Translations under genes and position numbers: made by a program
DNA from: Flavobacteriales bacterium
GTDB lineage: Bacteria; Bacteroidota; Bacteroidia; Flavobacteriales; PHOS-HE28
Assembly: GCA_008016945.1 (NCBI GenBank)
Contig: SSGN01000062.1
Location: forward strand, 1 to 28,518
Direction: 5' to 3'
DNA length: 28,518 bases
Part shown: positions 6,789 to 15,471 of the stretch, piece by piece
Layout of the letters: each line of letters begins with the position of its first letter
How positions within the stretch are numbered: the first letter of the stretch is position 1
Notes under the pieces: model-generated
The model's database searches: none
Told to the model about the DNA's origin: nothing
Seen by the model: only the letters and a program-made list of their open reading frames with translations

Positions 6789-8063
6789 TCACTGAGCCGA
6801 GCTGCCGTGTCGATACACGGTCTGTTTTCGATCGGGACCAAGGGAGACCAACGTCACGGGCACCCCCACGTGTTCTTCGATGAGCTGGATGTATCGTTCC
6901 AGGCCAGTGGGCAGCGGGCCCTCGGTGGTCAGGTCGCCCCAACCCTGTACGGTTTCCAGAACGGGTTCCACATCCGCGGTGATGTCGTAGGGCAGGCGGT
7001 CGGTGCGTGATCCACCCACCTTGTAGGCGGTGCAAAAGCGCAAGGTGTTCATGTTGCTGAGCACGTCCGCCTTCATCATGGCCAGTTCGGTCACGCCGTT
7101 CACCATCACGGCATAGCGCAATGCCGGCAGGTCCAGCCAGCCACAGCGACGTGGGCGCCCCGTGGTGCTTCCGAACTCGCGGCCCACCTGGCGGATGTGC
7201 TCGCCGTCGGCATCATGCAGTTCGGTGGGGAAGGGGCCACTGCCAACGCGGGTGCAGTACGCCTTGAAGATGCCCACCACCTTTCCGATGCGGTTGGGTG
7301 CGATGCCCAGCCCGGTGCATGCGCCAGCGCTGATGGTGTTGCTGCTGGTCACGAACGGGTAGGTGCCGAAGTCGATGTCGAGCAAGGTGCCTTGGGCGCC
7401 TTCTGCAAGGATGCGTTGGCCACTGCGGAGCGCTTGGTCCAGGAAGTGTTCACTATCCACCAAGGGCATGGAGCGCAGCACCTCCACGGCCGCGAGCCAT
7501 TCTTCCATGGCTTCCGCAGGCGCCCCTGGCCGGTCGTACAGGGCCAGCAGGCGCTCATGCTTCATCACCAGGCTGTTCAGGCGTGCTTGGAAGTCAGGCA
7601 GCTCCAGGTCGCCCACGCGCAGGCCGTTGCGGCCGGTCTTGTCCATGTACGTGGGGCCTATCCCCTTGAGGGTGCTGCCGATCTTGCCGCTGCCCTTGTC
7701 GGCCTCACTGGCCGCATCCAGCGCTCGGTGTGTGGGCAGGATCAGGTGGGCTCTGCGGCTGATGAGCAGGTTCTTCCGCACATCCACCCCGACTTCCTTG
7801 AGGGCATTGATCTCTTTGAGGAAGATCACCGGGTCGATCACCACGCCGTTCCCCACCAGGTTCACCGTGCCTTCACGGAACACGCCACTGGGAATGGTGT
7901 GGAGCACATGCTTGCGCCCCTCGAAGATCAGGGTGTGGCCCGCGTTGGGGCCGCCTTGGAACCGTGCGATGATGTCGTAGTTCGGAGCGATCACGTCCAC
8001 GACCTTGCCCTTGCCCTCGTCGCCCCATTGGGCACCGAGGAGCACATCCATGCGTGCTTTCAT
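6789..8063 (-). CDS. purA: Adenylosuccinate synthetase
   Basis: A 424-residue enzyme, the normal family length, that joins IMP and aspartate using GTP to form adenylosuccinate, the first committed step to AMP. Diagnostic features are GAQWGDEGKGK (10-20, catalytic Asp15), FQGGPNAGHTL (35-45, catalytic His43), the GSTLKGIGPTY block near 130-145, FGSTTGRPRRCGWLD in the middle, and a C-terminal SLGPDRKQTV guanine-binding segment. The start ATG at 8063 overlaps the STAS stop by ATGA; the ATG four codons later is also possible. In other bacteria PurA is inhibited by (p)ppGpp, so its location beside rel is functionally sensible (known for the family, inferred here). Confidence 0.97.
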   Translation of the reverse strand: MKARMDVLLGAQWGDEGKGKVVDVIAPNYDIIARFQGGPNAGHTLIFEGRKHVLHTIPSGVFREGTVNLVGNGVVIDPVIFLKEINALKEVGVDVRKNLLISRRAHLILPTHRALDAASEADKGSGKIGSTLKGIGPTYMDKTGRNGLRVGDLELPDFQARLNSLVMKHERLLALYDRPGAPAEAMEEWLAAVEVLRSMPLVDSEHFLDQALRSGQRILAEGAQGTLLDIDFGTYPFVTSSNTISAGACTGLGIAPNRIGKVVGIFKAYCTRVGSGPFPTELHDADGEHIRQVGREFGSTTGRPRRCGWLDLPALRYAVMVNGVTELAMMKADVLSNMNTLRFCTAYKVGGSRTDRLPYDITADVEPVLETVQGWGDLTTEGPLPTGLERYIQLIEEHVGVPVTLVSLGPDRKQTVYRHGSSAQ

Positions 8064-8425
8064 GCGCTCAGCTTCGCCACGGCCTCATCCACCGTCGGTG
8101 TGATCGTGAACACCGTGTCCAGTTTCGTTACCACGAACAACTGGCGCACACTGTGCGAGACCGCGGCGATCAACGTATCCCCACCGGCGTTCCGGGTCTT
8201 GGTGAGCACGTTGATCAGGATGTTCAGGCCGGTGCTGTTCATGTACTGGAGTTCACCCATGTCGAGCACCACGGTGTTGTGGTCTCCGGTCAGTTCGTTG
8301 TCCAGGGTGCCCATCAGCCGGTCGGCCTGCTGTTGGTCCATCAGTCGGCCCTTGAGGTGGAACACTTTCCAATTCGGTCCGTTGGAAACAGCGAGGTCGA
8401 ACATCGGGCGGTCGGTCTCGGTCAT
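8060..8425 (-). CDS. STAS-domain protein (anti-sigma factor antagonist type)
   Basis: A 121-residue single-domain protein of SpoIIAA/RsbV type. The core has [17 protein letters not shown] (21-37), the strand [19 protein letters not shown] (52-70) and a final helix EAVAKLS. Ser64 in MNSTGL aligns with the serine that HPK-like anti-sigma kinases phosphorylate in SpoIIAA (DSSGL), with Asn instead of the preceding Asp. Such proteins release a sigma factor or other partner when unphosphorylated. No kinase, phosphatase or sigma factor gene is present here, so the partner is unknown. The ATG at 8425 overlaps the Fur-like stop (ATGA) and its stop overlaps purA (ATGA), implying translational coupling of all three. 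A longer frame to 8569 lies over the fur-like gene and is rejected. Confidence 0.88.
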   Translation of the reverse strand: MTETDRPMFDLAVSNGPNWKVFHLKGRLMDQQQADRLMGTLDNELTGDHNTVVLDMGELQYMNSTGLNILINVLTKTRNAGGDTLIAAVSHSVRQLFVVTKLDTVFTITPTVDEAVAKLSA

Positions 8426-8883
8426 GATCGTTGGCGTTTTTCTATGCAGCTTTTGCAGGTCCCATGGATCTGCAGGGTATGGTATCGTACTTCGAAATCC
8501 AGGACTTCGCTGGCGGTTTTTCGGATCTGTTGGATGCGTGGGTCGCAGAATTCCTGCACCGCACCACAATCACTGCACACCAGGTGGTCGTGCTGGCCGA
8601 AGGAGTGCGCTTTTTCGAACTGGGATTGTGTTCCGGAGAAGCGGTGCCGACGGACCAGGTCGCAGTCGATCAGCAGGTCCATGGTGTTGTACAGGGTGGC
8701 GCGGCTCACGCGGTACTTCTTGATCTTCATCCGGCCGTATAGCCGTTCGATGTCGAAGTGGCCGTCGTGTGCATACACCTCGGTGAGTATGGCGAAGCGC
8801 TCGGGCGTTTTGCGGTGCCCGTGGCGTTCGAGATACTCACTGAAGATGCGCTGGACCCTGGCTTGTTGGTCGGCCTCCACCAT
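8422..8883 (-). CDS. Fur-family transcriptional regulator
   Basis: A 153-residue metal-responsive DNA-binding protein. The N-terminal winged helix spans about 1-85 ([15 protein letters not shown] 23-37; [21 protein letters not shown] 57-77, the recognition helix). The dimerisation domain follows, with [10 protein letters not shown] (98-107) and a second CxxC at Cys143/Cys146 forming the usual structural zinc site. Whether it senses iron, zinc, manganese or peroxide cannot be decided. The start at 8883 is chosen because the upstream extension (to 9009) is Pro/Gly/His-rich and unlike the family, and because a perfect -7 box lies just ahead of it. It is separated from rel by 125 bp and overlaps the STAS gene by ATGA. 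Confidence 0.92.
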   Translation of the reverse strand: MVEADQQARVQRIFSEYLERHGHRKTPERFAILTEVYAHDGHFDIERLYGRMKIKKYRVSRATLYNTMDLLIDCDLVRRHRFSGTQSQFEKAHSFGQHDHLVCSDCGAVQEFCDPRIQQIRKTASEVLDFEVRYHTLQIHGTCKSCIEKRQRS

Positions 8884-8888
8884 GGCAC

Positions 8889-8896
8889 CAAAGGTA
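8889..8896 (-). promoter_or_regulatory. Perfect Bacteroidota -7 box before the fur-like gene
   Basis: Minus-strand TACCTTTG ends only five bases before the ATG at 8883. If it is used, transcription would begin at or next to the start codon, giving a leaderless message. No TTG is seen at the -33 position, so chance occurrence remains possible. Confidence 0.45.
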
Positions 8897-9008
8897 AGCG
8901 ACGCGGGTCGGTCCTGGAGTAGGGTGTTGGTCTCGTGTTCCAAGGCCGTGGACCCGTGGTGGTGATGGCCCGGTCCAAGACCGCTGGGCGGGCCGGGGCG
9001 TTGGCCCA

Positions 9009-11279
9009 CTACCCGTGGTCCACCCGCTCCACGCTACGGACCCCGCGCACCCGTTTCAGTTTCTCCATCAGGGCGTTGAGGTGGTCGGTGTCATGTACGT
9101 ACACCATCACCTTCCCGGCGAAGATCCCGTCGTTGCTCTCGAAACTGATGGCACGCATGTTCACGTTGTGCTCGTGGCTGATGATGGTGGTGATCTTGTT
9201 CACTAAGCCCACATCATCGATGCCGCTGAAGCGGATGCCCGCGAGGAACTCCACGGTGTCCTTTCCTTTCCACCGCGCCTTCACCACCCGGTAGGCGAAG
9301 TTGCTCATCAGCTGTACGGCATTGGCGCAGTTCACACGGTGGATCTTGATCCCCTCGTCGGGGCTGATGAATCCGAACACGTCATCGCCGGCGATGGGGC
9401 TGCAGCAGGAGGAGAGCTGGTAGTCGATCTTCTTCAGGTCGTCCCCAAGGACCAGTGCGGCGTTCTTGTCCCCGCCACGGATCTCGGCCACCACCTCTTC
9501 CAATGATCTTTCGTCGCCGGTGGTGACGGCCTTGGGCAGCAGGAGGCGTCCGGCCTTCACTTGTCGGCCTTCGATGGTGTCGAGGCGGTGCTTGCCTCGG
9601 GCCACCTGGTAGTACAGGTTCGTGATATCGGAACTGCCGAAATAGGTGATCAGGGCCTTCAGGTTGGTGTTATCCACCCGTGCGCCCCAGGCGCGCAGTT
9701 GGCTCAACACGGCCTCGCGACCCACCCCGGCGAGCTTTTTCTTCTGTTCGCGAAGGGCTTGTTTGATGCGGTGCCGGGCCTTGGCGGTGATGACGTAGTT
9801 CAGCCAGTCATCCTTGGGTTGTTGTTTCCGGCTGGTGATGATATCCACCTGGTCGCCGCTCCGCAAGGGGTGGCTCAGGGGTACGAGTTTGTGATTCACC
9901 TTGGCCCCGATGCACTGGCGCCCGATCTGGGTGTGGATCTCGAAGGCGAAGTCCAGTGCGGTGGCGCCAACGGGCAGGTTGCGCATGTCGCCGTTGGGGG
10001 TGAAGACCACGATCTCGTCGCTGAACAGGTCCAGCTTGAAGTCGCTGACGAAGTCCACCGCATTGCCACTGGTCTCCTCGAGCATTTCGCGGATGCGCCC
10101 GAGCCAATTGTCCAGCGCGTGGCTGTGTTCCTGTTCGTCTTTGTACAGGTAGTGCGCTGCGAGGCCCATTTCGGCGATCTCGTCCATGCGCCGACTGCGG
10201 ATCTGCACCTCCACCCAGCGGCCTCCGGGGCTCATCACGGTGGTCTGAAGGCTTTCGTAGCCGTTGGCCTTCGGGGTGCTGATCCAGTCGCGCAGGCGGT
10301 CGGGGTTGGGCTGGTAATAGTCGGTCACGATGCTGTACACCTTCCAGCAGTCCGCCTTTTCCAATTCCTGCCGTGTGTCCACGATGATCCGAATGGCGAA
10401 CACATCGTAGACCTCCTCGAAGGCCACGTGTTTCTTCAGCATCTTGTTGTAGATACTGTGGATGCTCTTGGGGCGCCCTTTGATCTCGTACTTGAAGCCC
10501 TCCTTGTCCATGGCTTCGCGGATGGGGAGGATGAACCGGCTGATGAAGCGTTTGCGCACGGCCTCCCCCTTCTTCAGCTTGGCGCCGATCTCCTGGTAGA
10601 TGACCGGCTCTTGGAATTTCAGCGAGAGGTCTTCCAGCTCGCTTTTGATGTTGTACAGACCCAATCGGTGCGCCAACGGTGCGTAGAGGAAGAGGGTTTC
10701 GCTGGCGATCTTCAACTGTTTGTCGCGCGCCATGCTGTCCAGGGTGCGCATGTTGTGGAGGCGGTCGGCGAGTTTCACCAGGATCACATGGACATCCTGC
10801 GCAAGGGTCATCAGCACCTTGCGGAAGTTCTCCGCCTGGATGCTGTCGGTGCCGAACTGCATGCCGCTGATCTTCGTGAGGCCATCGATGATGGTGGCGA
10901 CCTTGGGCCCGAAGAGATCCTTGACATCATCCAAGGTCAGGTCGGTGTCCTCCACGGTGTCATGCAGCAATGCGGCCACCACGCTGATGGCGCCCAACCC
11001 GATCTCTTCGGCACAGATGCGAGCCACGGCGATGGGATGGTAGATGTACGGCTCGCCGGTCTTTCGCCGCTGCTCTTTGTGCGCTTCCACGGCCACGTTG
11101 AAGGCCTTGCGGATCATTCGGCTCTCTTCGGCGGTGCGTTCGCCACGGATGGAGCGCAGCAGCCCACGGTAACGACGCAGGATCTCCGCGCGCTCCTTCT
11201 CCAGATCGATGGAGGGGGGGGGCGAGGAGGGTTCCGTGTTGGCTGTCGGCCTGGTGTGCGGGCCTTTATCCATGGTCAT
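9009..11279 (-). CDS. Bifunctional (p)ppGpp synthetase/hydrolase (RelA/SpoT family)
   Basis: A 756-residue long RSH enzyme that makes and destroys the stringent-response alarmone. The hydrolase HD domain (about 60-200) is intact: YHPIAVA (His81), LLHDTVEDT (His106-Asp107) and ADRLHNMRT (Asp172). The synthetase domain (250-370) has [13 protein letters not shown] (268-280), YDVFAIRI (291-298), GYESLQTTV (340-348) and VEVQIR with Glu358. A TGS domain follows (about 415-475, [21 protein letters not shown]), then a linker with a CC motif ([10 protein letters not shown]), and an ACT domain at the end. Both active sites look functional, so this is probably the main Rel enzyme. Start at 11279 or the ATG two codons on. 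A candidate promoter lies at 11348-11355. Confidence 0.95.
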   Translation of the reverse strand: MTMDKGPHTRPTANTEPSSPPPSIDLEKERAEILRRYRGLLRSIRGERTAEESRMIRKAFNVAVEAHKEQRRKTGEPYIYHPIAVARICAEEIGLGAISVVAALLHDTVEDTDLTLDDVKDLFGPKVATIIDGLTKISGMQFGTDSIQAENFRKVLMTLAQDVHVILVKLADRLHNMRTLDSMARDKQLKIASETLFLYAPLAHRLGLYNIKSELEDLSLKFQEPVIYQEIGAKLKKGEAVRKRFISRFILPIREAMDKEGFKYEIKGRPKSIHSIYNKMLKKHVAFEEVYDVFAIRIIVDTRQELEKADCWKVYSIVTDYYQPNPDRLRDWISTPKANGYESLQTTVMSPGGRWVEVQIRSRRMDEIAEMGLAAHYLYKDEQEHSHALDNWLGRIREMLEETSGNAVDFVSDFKLDLFSDEIVVFTPNGDMRNLPVGATALDFAFEIHTQIGRQCIGAKVNHKLVPLSHPLRSGDQVDIITSRKQQPKDDWLNYVITAKARHRIKQALREQKKKLAGVGREAVLSQLRAWGARVDNTNLKALITYFGSSDITNLYYQVARGKHRLDTIEGRQVKAGRLLLPKAVTTGDERSLEEVVAEIRGGDKNAALVLGDDLKKIDYQLSSCCSPIAGDDVFGFISPDEGIKIHRVNCANAVQLMSNFAYRVVKARWKGKDTVEFLAGIRFSGIDDVGLVNKITTIISHEHNVNMRAISFESNDGIFAGKVMVYVHDTDHLNALMEKLKRVRGVRSVERVDHG

Positions 11280-11347
11280 TGCTCAAGTGCGCCTGCCCGA
11301 TGAGGGCGCGGCCTGGTGCCTGTACGTCGATGCCGGGATGTGGTTAC

Positions 11348-11355
11348 CAAAGTTA
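11348..11355 (-). promoter_or_regulatory. Perfect Bacteroidota -7 box upstream of rel
   Basis: Minus-strand TAACTTTG lies 68 bases before the rel ATG in the 152-bp gap after fahA. It would give a leader of about 63 bases and lets rel be transcribed independently of fahA. No -33 TTG is evident. Confidence 0.5.
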
Positions 11356-11431
11356 CTGCGTCCACTGCTGGCCCGGCTCCCTGTGAAGGTTCCGGCGTGC
11401 GATCCCGTCCGGGAGGTGCATCGCTACGTGG

Positions 11432-12718
11432 TCATTCCTCAAAGGGCACCGCGGGCAACACCTCGCCGCGGACCTCCCCGAACCCGATGCGCACGCCGTT
11501 GGCCAGACCGTGCCCACGCAGGATCACGCTATCCCCATCCGCGATGAATTTCCGTTCCGTGCCATTGGACAGGACCAGAGGCTTGGTGCCCTTCCAGGCC
11601 AACTCCAACATGCTGCCGAAGCTTCCTGGTTCGTCGCCGCTGATGGTGCCGCTGGCCATCAGGTCGCCGGACCGCACATTGCAGCCGTTCACGGTGTGGT
11701 GGGCGAGCTGCTGGGCCATGCTCCAGTAGAGGTGTTTCAGGTTGCTGCGGCACACCACGTTCTCCGCATCGTTCTTCGGGGTGATGGCCACCTCCAGGTG
11801 GATGTCGAAATGATGCTCCGGCCCTTGTCGGAGGTAGGGTAGCACAGGTGGGTCCTGTACAGGTGAGGCCACACGGAAGGGTTCCAACGCATCGAGCAGC
11901 ACTACCCAGGGGCTCATGCTGCTGGCGAAATTCTTGCCCAGGAACGGACCGAGCGGCACGTATTCCCACGCTTGGATATCGCGTGCGCTCCAATCGTTGA
12001 AGAGCACCAGGCCAAGGATGTGGTCCTCGGCTTCGGCGGTACTGATGCGCTGGCCCATCGGTTTGCCATCGAAGGTGATGAAGCCCATCTCCAGTTCGAA
12101 GTCCAGCTGGCGCGAGGCACCGAACTCGGGGGCGGCATCGGGCGCCGGTCTGAACTGGCCCATGGGGCGGTGGATCGGCGTGCCGCTGACCACGATGCTG
12201 CTGCTGCGTCCATGGTAGCCCACGGGGAGGTGGAGCCAATTGGGCAGGAGTGCGTTGGCGGGGTCGCGGAACATCACCCCTACGTTGTACGCGTGCTGGC
12301 GGCTGCTGTAGAAGTCGGTATAGTCGCCGATCCGTACCGGGAGGTGCATCACCACTTGGTCCAGGGGCAGCAAGGCATCTTCGCGCAAGGTGTTGTCGTC
12401 GCGGAAGGTGGGGGTCTCGGCACGCAGCAGTTCGCTCAATCGCTGGCGCAGGGTACGTACGGCGGGCTTGCCGCCACGCATGATGCCGTGGAGCGTGGGT
12501 TCCAGGAAGGCTTCGCGCGGTATGCCCAAGCCATCGAGCAGGGCCACGTCGGCCAGGATGCTCAAGTCTACCACCGTATCACCGATGCGGGTGCATGGTA
12601 CGGGAGGTTCCCCGTTCCAGGAGGCTATGCCCAACGGCAGGTTCTGGATGGGGAAGTCGCTATCCGGAGGAACGGGGATCCAGGAGCGTAGGGAGGGGTG
12701 GTTGGGATGCGTGGACAT
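11432..12718 (-). CDS. fahA: Fumarylacetoacetase
   Basis: A 428-residue enzyme that hydrolyses fumarylacetoacetate to fumarate and acetoacetate, the last step of tyrosine and homogentisate breakdown. It has the family's N-terminal beta domain (about 1-120) and the metal-binding catalytic domain. Visible are DYTDFYSSRQHAYNVG with the catalytic His, LPVGYHGRSSSIV, the acidic metal ligands in LDFELEMGF, DWSARDIQAWEY, and SGTISGDEPGSFGSMLEL near the end. Length matches the family. The ATG at 12718 is preferred over 12739. Minus-strand CAACTTTG (12725-12732), 7 of 8 to the -7 consensus, lies six bases ahead and would give an almost leaderless transcript. No other tyrosine-pathway gene is in the window. 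Confidence 0.95.
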   Translation of the reverse strand: MSTHPNHPSLRSWIPVPPDSDFPIQNLPLGIASWNGEPPVPCTRIGDTVVDLSILADVALLDGLGIPREAFLEPTLHGIMRGGKPAVRTLRQRLSELLRAETPTFRDDNTLREDALLPLDQVVMHLPVRIGDYTDFYSSRQHAYNVGVMFRDPANALLPNWLHLPVGYHGRSSSIVVSGTPIHRPMGQFRPAPDAAPEFGASRQLDFELEMGFITFDGKPMGQRISTAEAEDHILGLVLFNDWSARDIQAWEYVPLGPFLGKNFASSMSPWVVLLDALEPFRVASPVQDPPVLPYLRQGPEHHFDIHLEVAITPKNDAENVVCRSNLKHLYWSMAQQLAHHTVNGCNVRSGDLMASGTISGDEPGSFGSMLELAWKGTKPLVLSNGTERKFIADGDSVILRGHGLANGVRIGFGEVRGEVLPAVPFEE

Positions 12719-12802
12719 GGACCGCAAAGTTGGGGACACGGAAGATAAACGCGGTCATGTCAGCCAACGGGCGCTCCTCCTGGGCCGTATCAGGGCGAGG
12801 AC

Positions 12803-13969
12803 CTAGGATCCCAGGCCTCTCCGGGAACGGAGGTAGGTGATCGCGGATCTCCCGAGGGCGATGGACGGGACCTCCAGGTAGCGATGACCAAGTCTAGCCA
12901 CAAGCAGTACGAGGGGATAGAGGAGCAGCAGGCAACCAACGATGGCCAGGGGCGGAAGTGCCTCCCGGAGCCCTTTGCCCACCTTGTTCAGGATCGGCTG
13001 GTGGAAGAGGTAGAAGCTGTAGCTGACAACACCGAGCCTGGATAGATGCGCCCAAAGCCAATGGGCCCATCCCTCAGTGGCTATTTTCCACCGGCCTTGA
13101 TGGATGCGGTCCATGGCCAATGCGGTGGCCAGGGCGCACAACGGGAAGGCCAAGTGTTGCGTCGGTTTGAATTGAGCGGAAAGAACGGTGAGGACAAGAA
13201 CGAGGTCGAACCGTATTCGGGCGAACAGGGGGATCTTCTGTTGCATATGGATCTCCGACAGGTAAGCGCCGATGGACCAACTGGCCCAGAAGAAGAACGG
13301 GGACCCCCGTAACGCGAAGGGTAGCTGAGGTAGACCTGCTCGCGAAAGGAAGAATGGCAATATGCGTAGGAGCAGTTCCAGGGAAGCGGTCAAGATCAAG
13401 GCTGTTCTCCAGCCGGAGCGCCGAACGAGCATTAGAAGAAGTGGATAGATCAGATACAACTGTATCTCTACGGCGATGCTCCAGAAGGATGGGTTGATCC
13501 CGAAGCGTAGATCCTCCCATAAATTCTGAACGGCGAACAGGTTGGCGACAAGCTGGGTCAGGCGTTCGAGGTTCATCCAGGGGCCACCCCACGGTGGGAT
13601 GAACAGGAAAAGGGCGATCGCGAACAGGTAGGCCGGATAGATACGGAACCAGCGTCGGATGAAGAAACCTGCCCAGCCATCACGTGGATTGCGCATATGG
13701 CTCAAGTGAATGCAATAACCACTGATGACGAAGAAAATGGCCACGCCGAGGTAGCCCAGTGAGAATGGATAGACCAGCAGGAATTCCCAGGAGTGTCCCC
13801 AGTCGCGCATTAGCCCAGCCCAAGGAAGTTTGTCGAATCCGAATGCCGGATGGAGGCAGTGGAAGCATAGGACGGTGAGGATCGCAACACCTCGTAGACC
13901 GTCCAGGTACGGCAGGTGGCCGAGGTTCGCACGTCCAGGCGAGGTGGTGATCTTTTCCAAGCTTGGCAA
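12803..13969 (-). CDS. Acyltransferase 3 family membrane protein
   Basis: A 388-residue inner-membrane protein of the acyltransferase-3 (OafA/NodX) family, which moves acyl groups such as acetate onto extracytoplasmic sugars. About ten hydrophobic spans are visible. Family landmarks are PYLDGLRGVAILTVLCFH (20-37) with the active-site-type His and Arg, FFVISGYCIHLSHMR, and FIRRWFRIYPAYL. The final YSFYLFHQPIL block is also typical. The start is uncertain. The frame opens with TTG at 13969, which overlaps a near-perfect -7 box (CACCTTTG, 13967-13974), so the true start may be the next TTG at 13960; no ATG is available before the first conserved block. It is divergent from the membrane-protein pair at 14120. 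The substrate is probably a surface glycan. Confidence 0.88.
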   Translation of the reverse strand: MPSLEKITTSPGRANLGHLPYLDGLRGVAILTVLCFHCLHPAFGFDKLPWAGLMRDWGHSWEFLLVYPFSLGYLGVAIFFVISGYCIHLSHMRNPRDGWAGFFIRRWFRIYPAYLFAIALFLFIPPWGGPWMNLERLTQLVANLFAVQNLWEDLRFGINPSFWSIAVEIQLYLIYPLLLMLVRRSGWRTALILTASLELLLRILPFFLSRAGLPQLPFALRGSPFFFWASWSIGAYLSEIHMQQKIPLFARIRFDLVLVLTVLSAQFKPTQHLAFPLCALATALAMDRIHQGRWKIATEGWAHWLWAHLSRLGVVSYSFYLFHQPILNKVGKGLREALPPLAIVGCLLLLYPLVLLVARLGHRYLEVPSIALGRSAITYLRSRRGLGS

Positions 13970-14119
13970 AGGTGCGAAGAACGGACCATAGAGGACGTGC
14001 CCATGGGATCGGTCGGGGATCGGGAACTACCTGCGTCCTCTGCCCGATCGAACCACCCCCCGCCGCGATCGGGGTGGTCCCACCTGATCGTCGATTTCAT
14101 CACCTTCGCACGAAGACGC

Positions 14120-14635
14120 ATGGATCGAAAGCCGTATGATATCGCCGACAACGTGATGAGCGCGCGACTTTTCCGATCGATCATTTCCATGATCGTTGCG
14201 GCACACCTGATCCTCGTGCTTGCGTACACCTTACCTCGCGGATGGGTGCCTGACCGCCTGTACGCCTGGGGTCAACGATACACCCGACCCTGGTTCCACC
14301 AACGTTGGGCCCTGTTCGCACCTGACCCAGCGGACTGCGACCGAGTCTTGGAAGTAGGATTTCCCGACGGCACGTGGAGGCCGCTGATCCCGGCGGACCG
14401 ACCCTATCTGGTGCGTCGTATGGCGCGTCCACTGGCGCAGCTGGTCTCCGATGATCTTCGTGCGGGTCGCACGGTGGATCCGGTCCTGGCCCGGGCTATG
14501 CGCGGTCTGGTGCGCGACATTGGACGTGAGGTGCCAGACCTACATTTCCGCCTGGTGGAGCGTTGCATCGTGGATCCGGGCGAGCCGGCCCAACGAATGA
14601 CCAACTTGTTCATCCTTGATCTCCCAGTGCCATGA
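14120..14635 (+). CDS. Membrane-anchored protein paired with an HTTM-like gene
   Basis: About 171 residues. After a short cytoplasmic start there is one hydrophobic helix (residues ~14-36, SIISMIVAAHLILVLAY), then a soluble domain beginning with an aromatic block RPWFHQRWALFAPDPADCDRVLEV. That block resembles the small partner proteins (DUF5819-like) often encoded next to HTTM-domain proteins, where an RW..FAP motif is typical; the match is by eye and tentative. The ATG at 14120 is chosen; 14156 is an alternative and a frame extending back to 13916 lacks gene-like sequence. The stop overlaps the next start by ATGA, so the two are translated together. Confidence 0.65.
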   Translation: MDRKPYDIADNVMSARLFRSIISMIVAAHLILVLAYTLPRGWVPDRLYAWGQRYTRPWFHQRWALFAPDPADCDRVLEVGFPDGTWRPLIPADRPYLVRRMARPLAQLVSDDLRAGRTVDPVLARAMRGLVRDIGREVPDLHFRLVERCIVDPGEPAQRMTNLFILDLPVP

Positions 14636-15450
14636 ATCTGCCCTGGCGATCGGTCCGTTGGCTCCAGCGTTTGGTTCATCTCTGGCTCTTCGGCTATTTG
14701 CTGAGCAGCTTGCCAGCGGCGGAATGGCTCTGGACGGATCCCGCGGTGCCTTCACTGCCTGCGCCACCGGGAGTCGCTGCGATGCTCACCCATGCCTTCA
14801 GCACCTGGGCACCACCGGGCACCGCGATCATCGCGGTCGTTCTGGTGATGGTATTGGCCCTGCGTTCGGTCTTCCTGCCTTCGCGATGGTACATCACCCT
14901 TGTCGAATGGGGCCTCTTCAACGGCTTGGTGAACTACGCGTGGCTCGACTCCACAGGAGGGCACCAACTCATCGCGAACGTGCTGTTCTGGATGATCCTC
15001 CTACCGGCCAGGGAGCCCGGGGAAAGCGCAAGGAGGCATCCGGAGGACGTGATGCACCGTGTTGCGTTCTGGGTGATCCGGCTTCAGTTGCTCCTGGTCT
15101 ATGCCGTCACCGGTCTGGAGAAGTTGATGGGTGCTTACTGGCCGTCCGGTGAAGCTGTCGGCATCATTGCCACCGATACGCGCTATGGCCCGGCGTGGCT
15201 TGCCGCGGTCCCCTTGCTGGCCACCACCGTGAACTATGCCGTACTGCTTTTCCAGCTCACCTTTCCCATCGCCGTCTGGTGGCGCCGTACCCGCCATTGG
15301 TGGATGGCGATGGGCATCCTCTTCCATCTATCCACGGGCCTCACGTTCGGTATCTTGGACATGGGGTTGGCCTTCCTGGCGGTTTATCCCATCTGGTTCA
15401 GGGACGGAGAGATGGGTCTGCCGGTCCATGTTCGGAACGAGGGTCGATGA
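14632..15450 (+). CDS. HTTM-like multi-pass membrane protein
   Basis: A 272-residue protein with six or more hydrophobic spans. Residues ~145-175 read RLQLLLVYAVTGLEKLMGAY then WPSG, which matches the central signature of the HTTM / vitamin K-dependent carboxylase-like family (an R...vY..tGleK..G..W..G pattern). The C-terminal FHLSTG...DMGLAFLAVYPIWF also fits. Carboxylase activity is not implied; most bacterial members have unknown function and lack the eukaryotic catalytic residues. It overlaps the upstream partner gene by ATGA, and the methyltransferase gene follows after 21 bp. Confidence 0.75.
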   Translation: MNLPWRSVRWLQRLVHLWLFGYLLSSLPAAEWLWTDPAVPSLPAPPGVAAMLTHAFSTWAPPGTAIIAVVLVMVLALRSVFLPSRWYITLVEWGLFNGLVNYAWLDSTGGHQLIANVLFWMILLPAREPGESARRHPEDVMHRVAFWVIRLQLLLVYAVTGLEKLMGAYWPSGEAVGIIATDTRYGPAWLAAVPLLATTVNYAVLLFQLTFPIAVWWRRTRHWWMAMGILFHLSTGLTFGILDMGLAFLAVYPIWFRDGEMGLPVHVRNEGR

Positions 15451-15471
15451 AAGGATCGTTACTTCGCGGCC

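Noticed and set aside
7197..8723. 508-codon plus-strand frame across purA, STAS and fur-like genes
   Set aside because: It runs antisense through three intact coupled genes and shows only shadow composition.
9561..11303. 580-codon open frame on the plus strand
   Set aside because: It lies antisense to the intact rel gene. Its translation is a His/Val/Gly-rich shadow caused by the strong GC codon bias, with no family motif.
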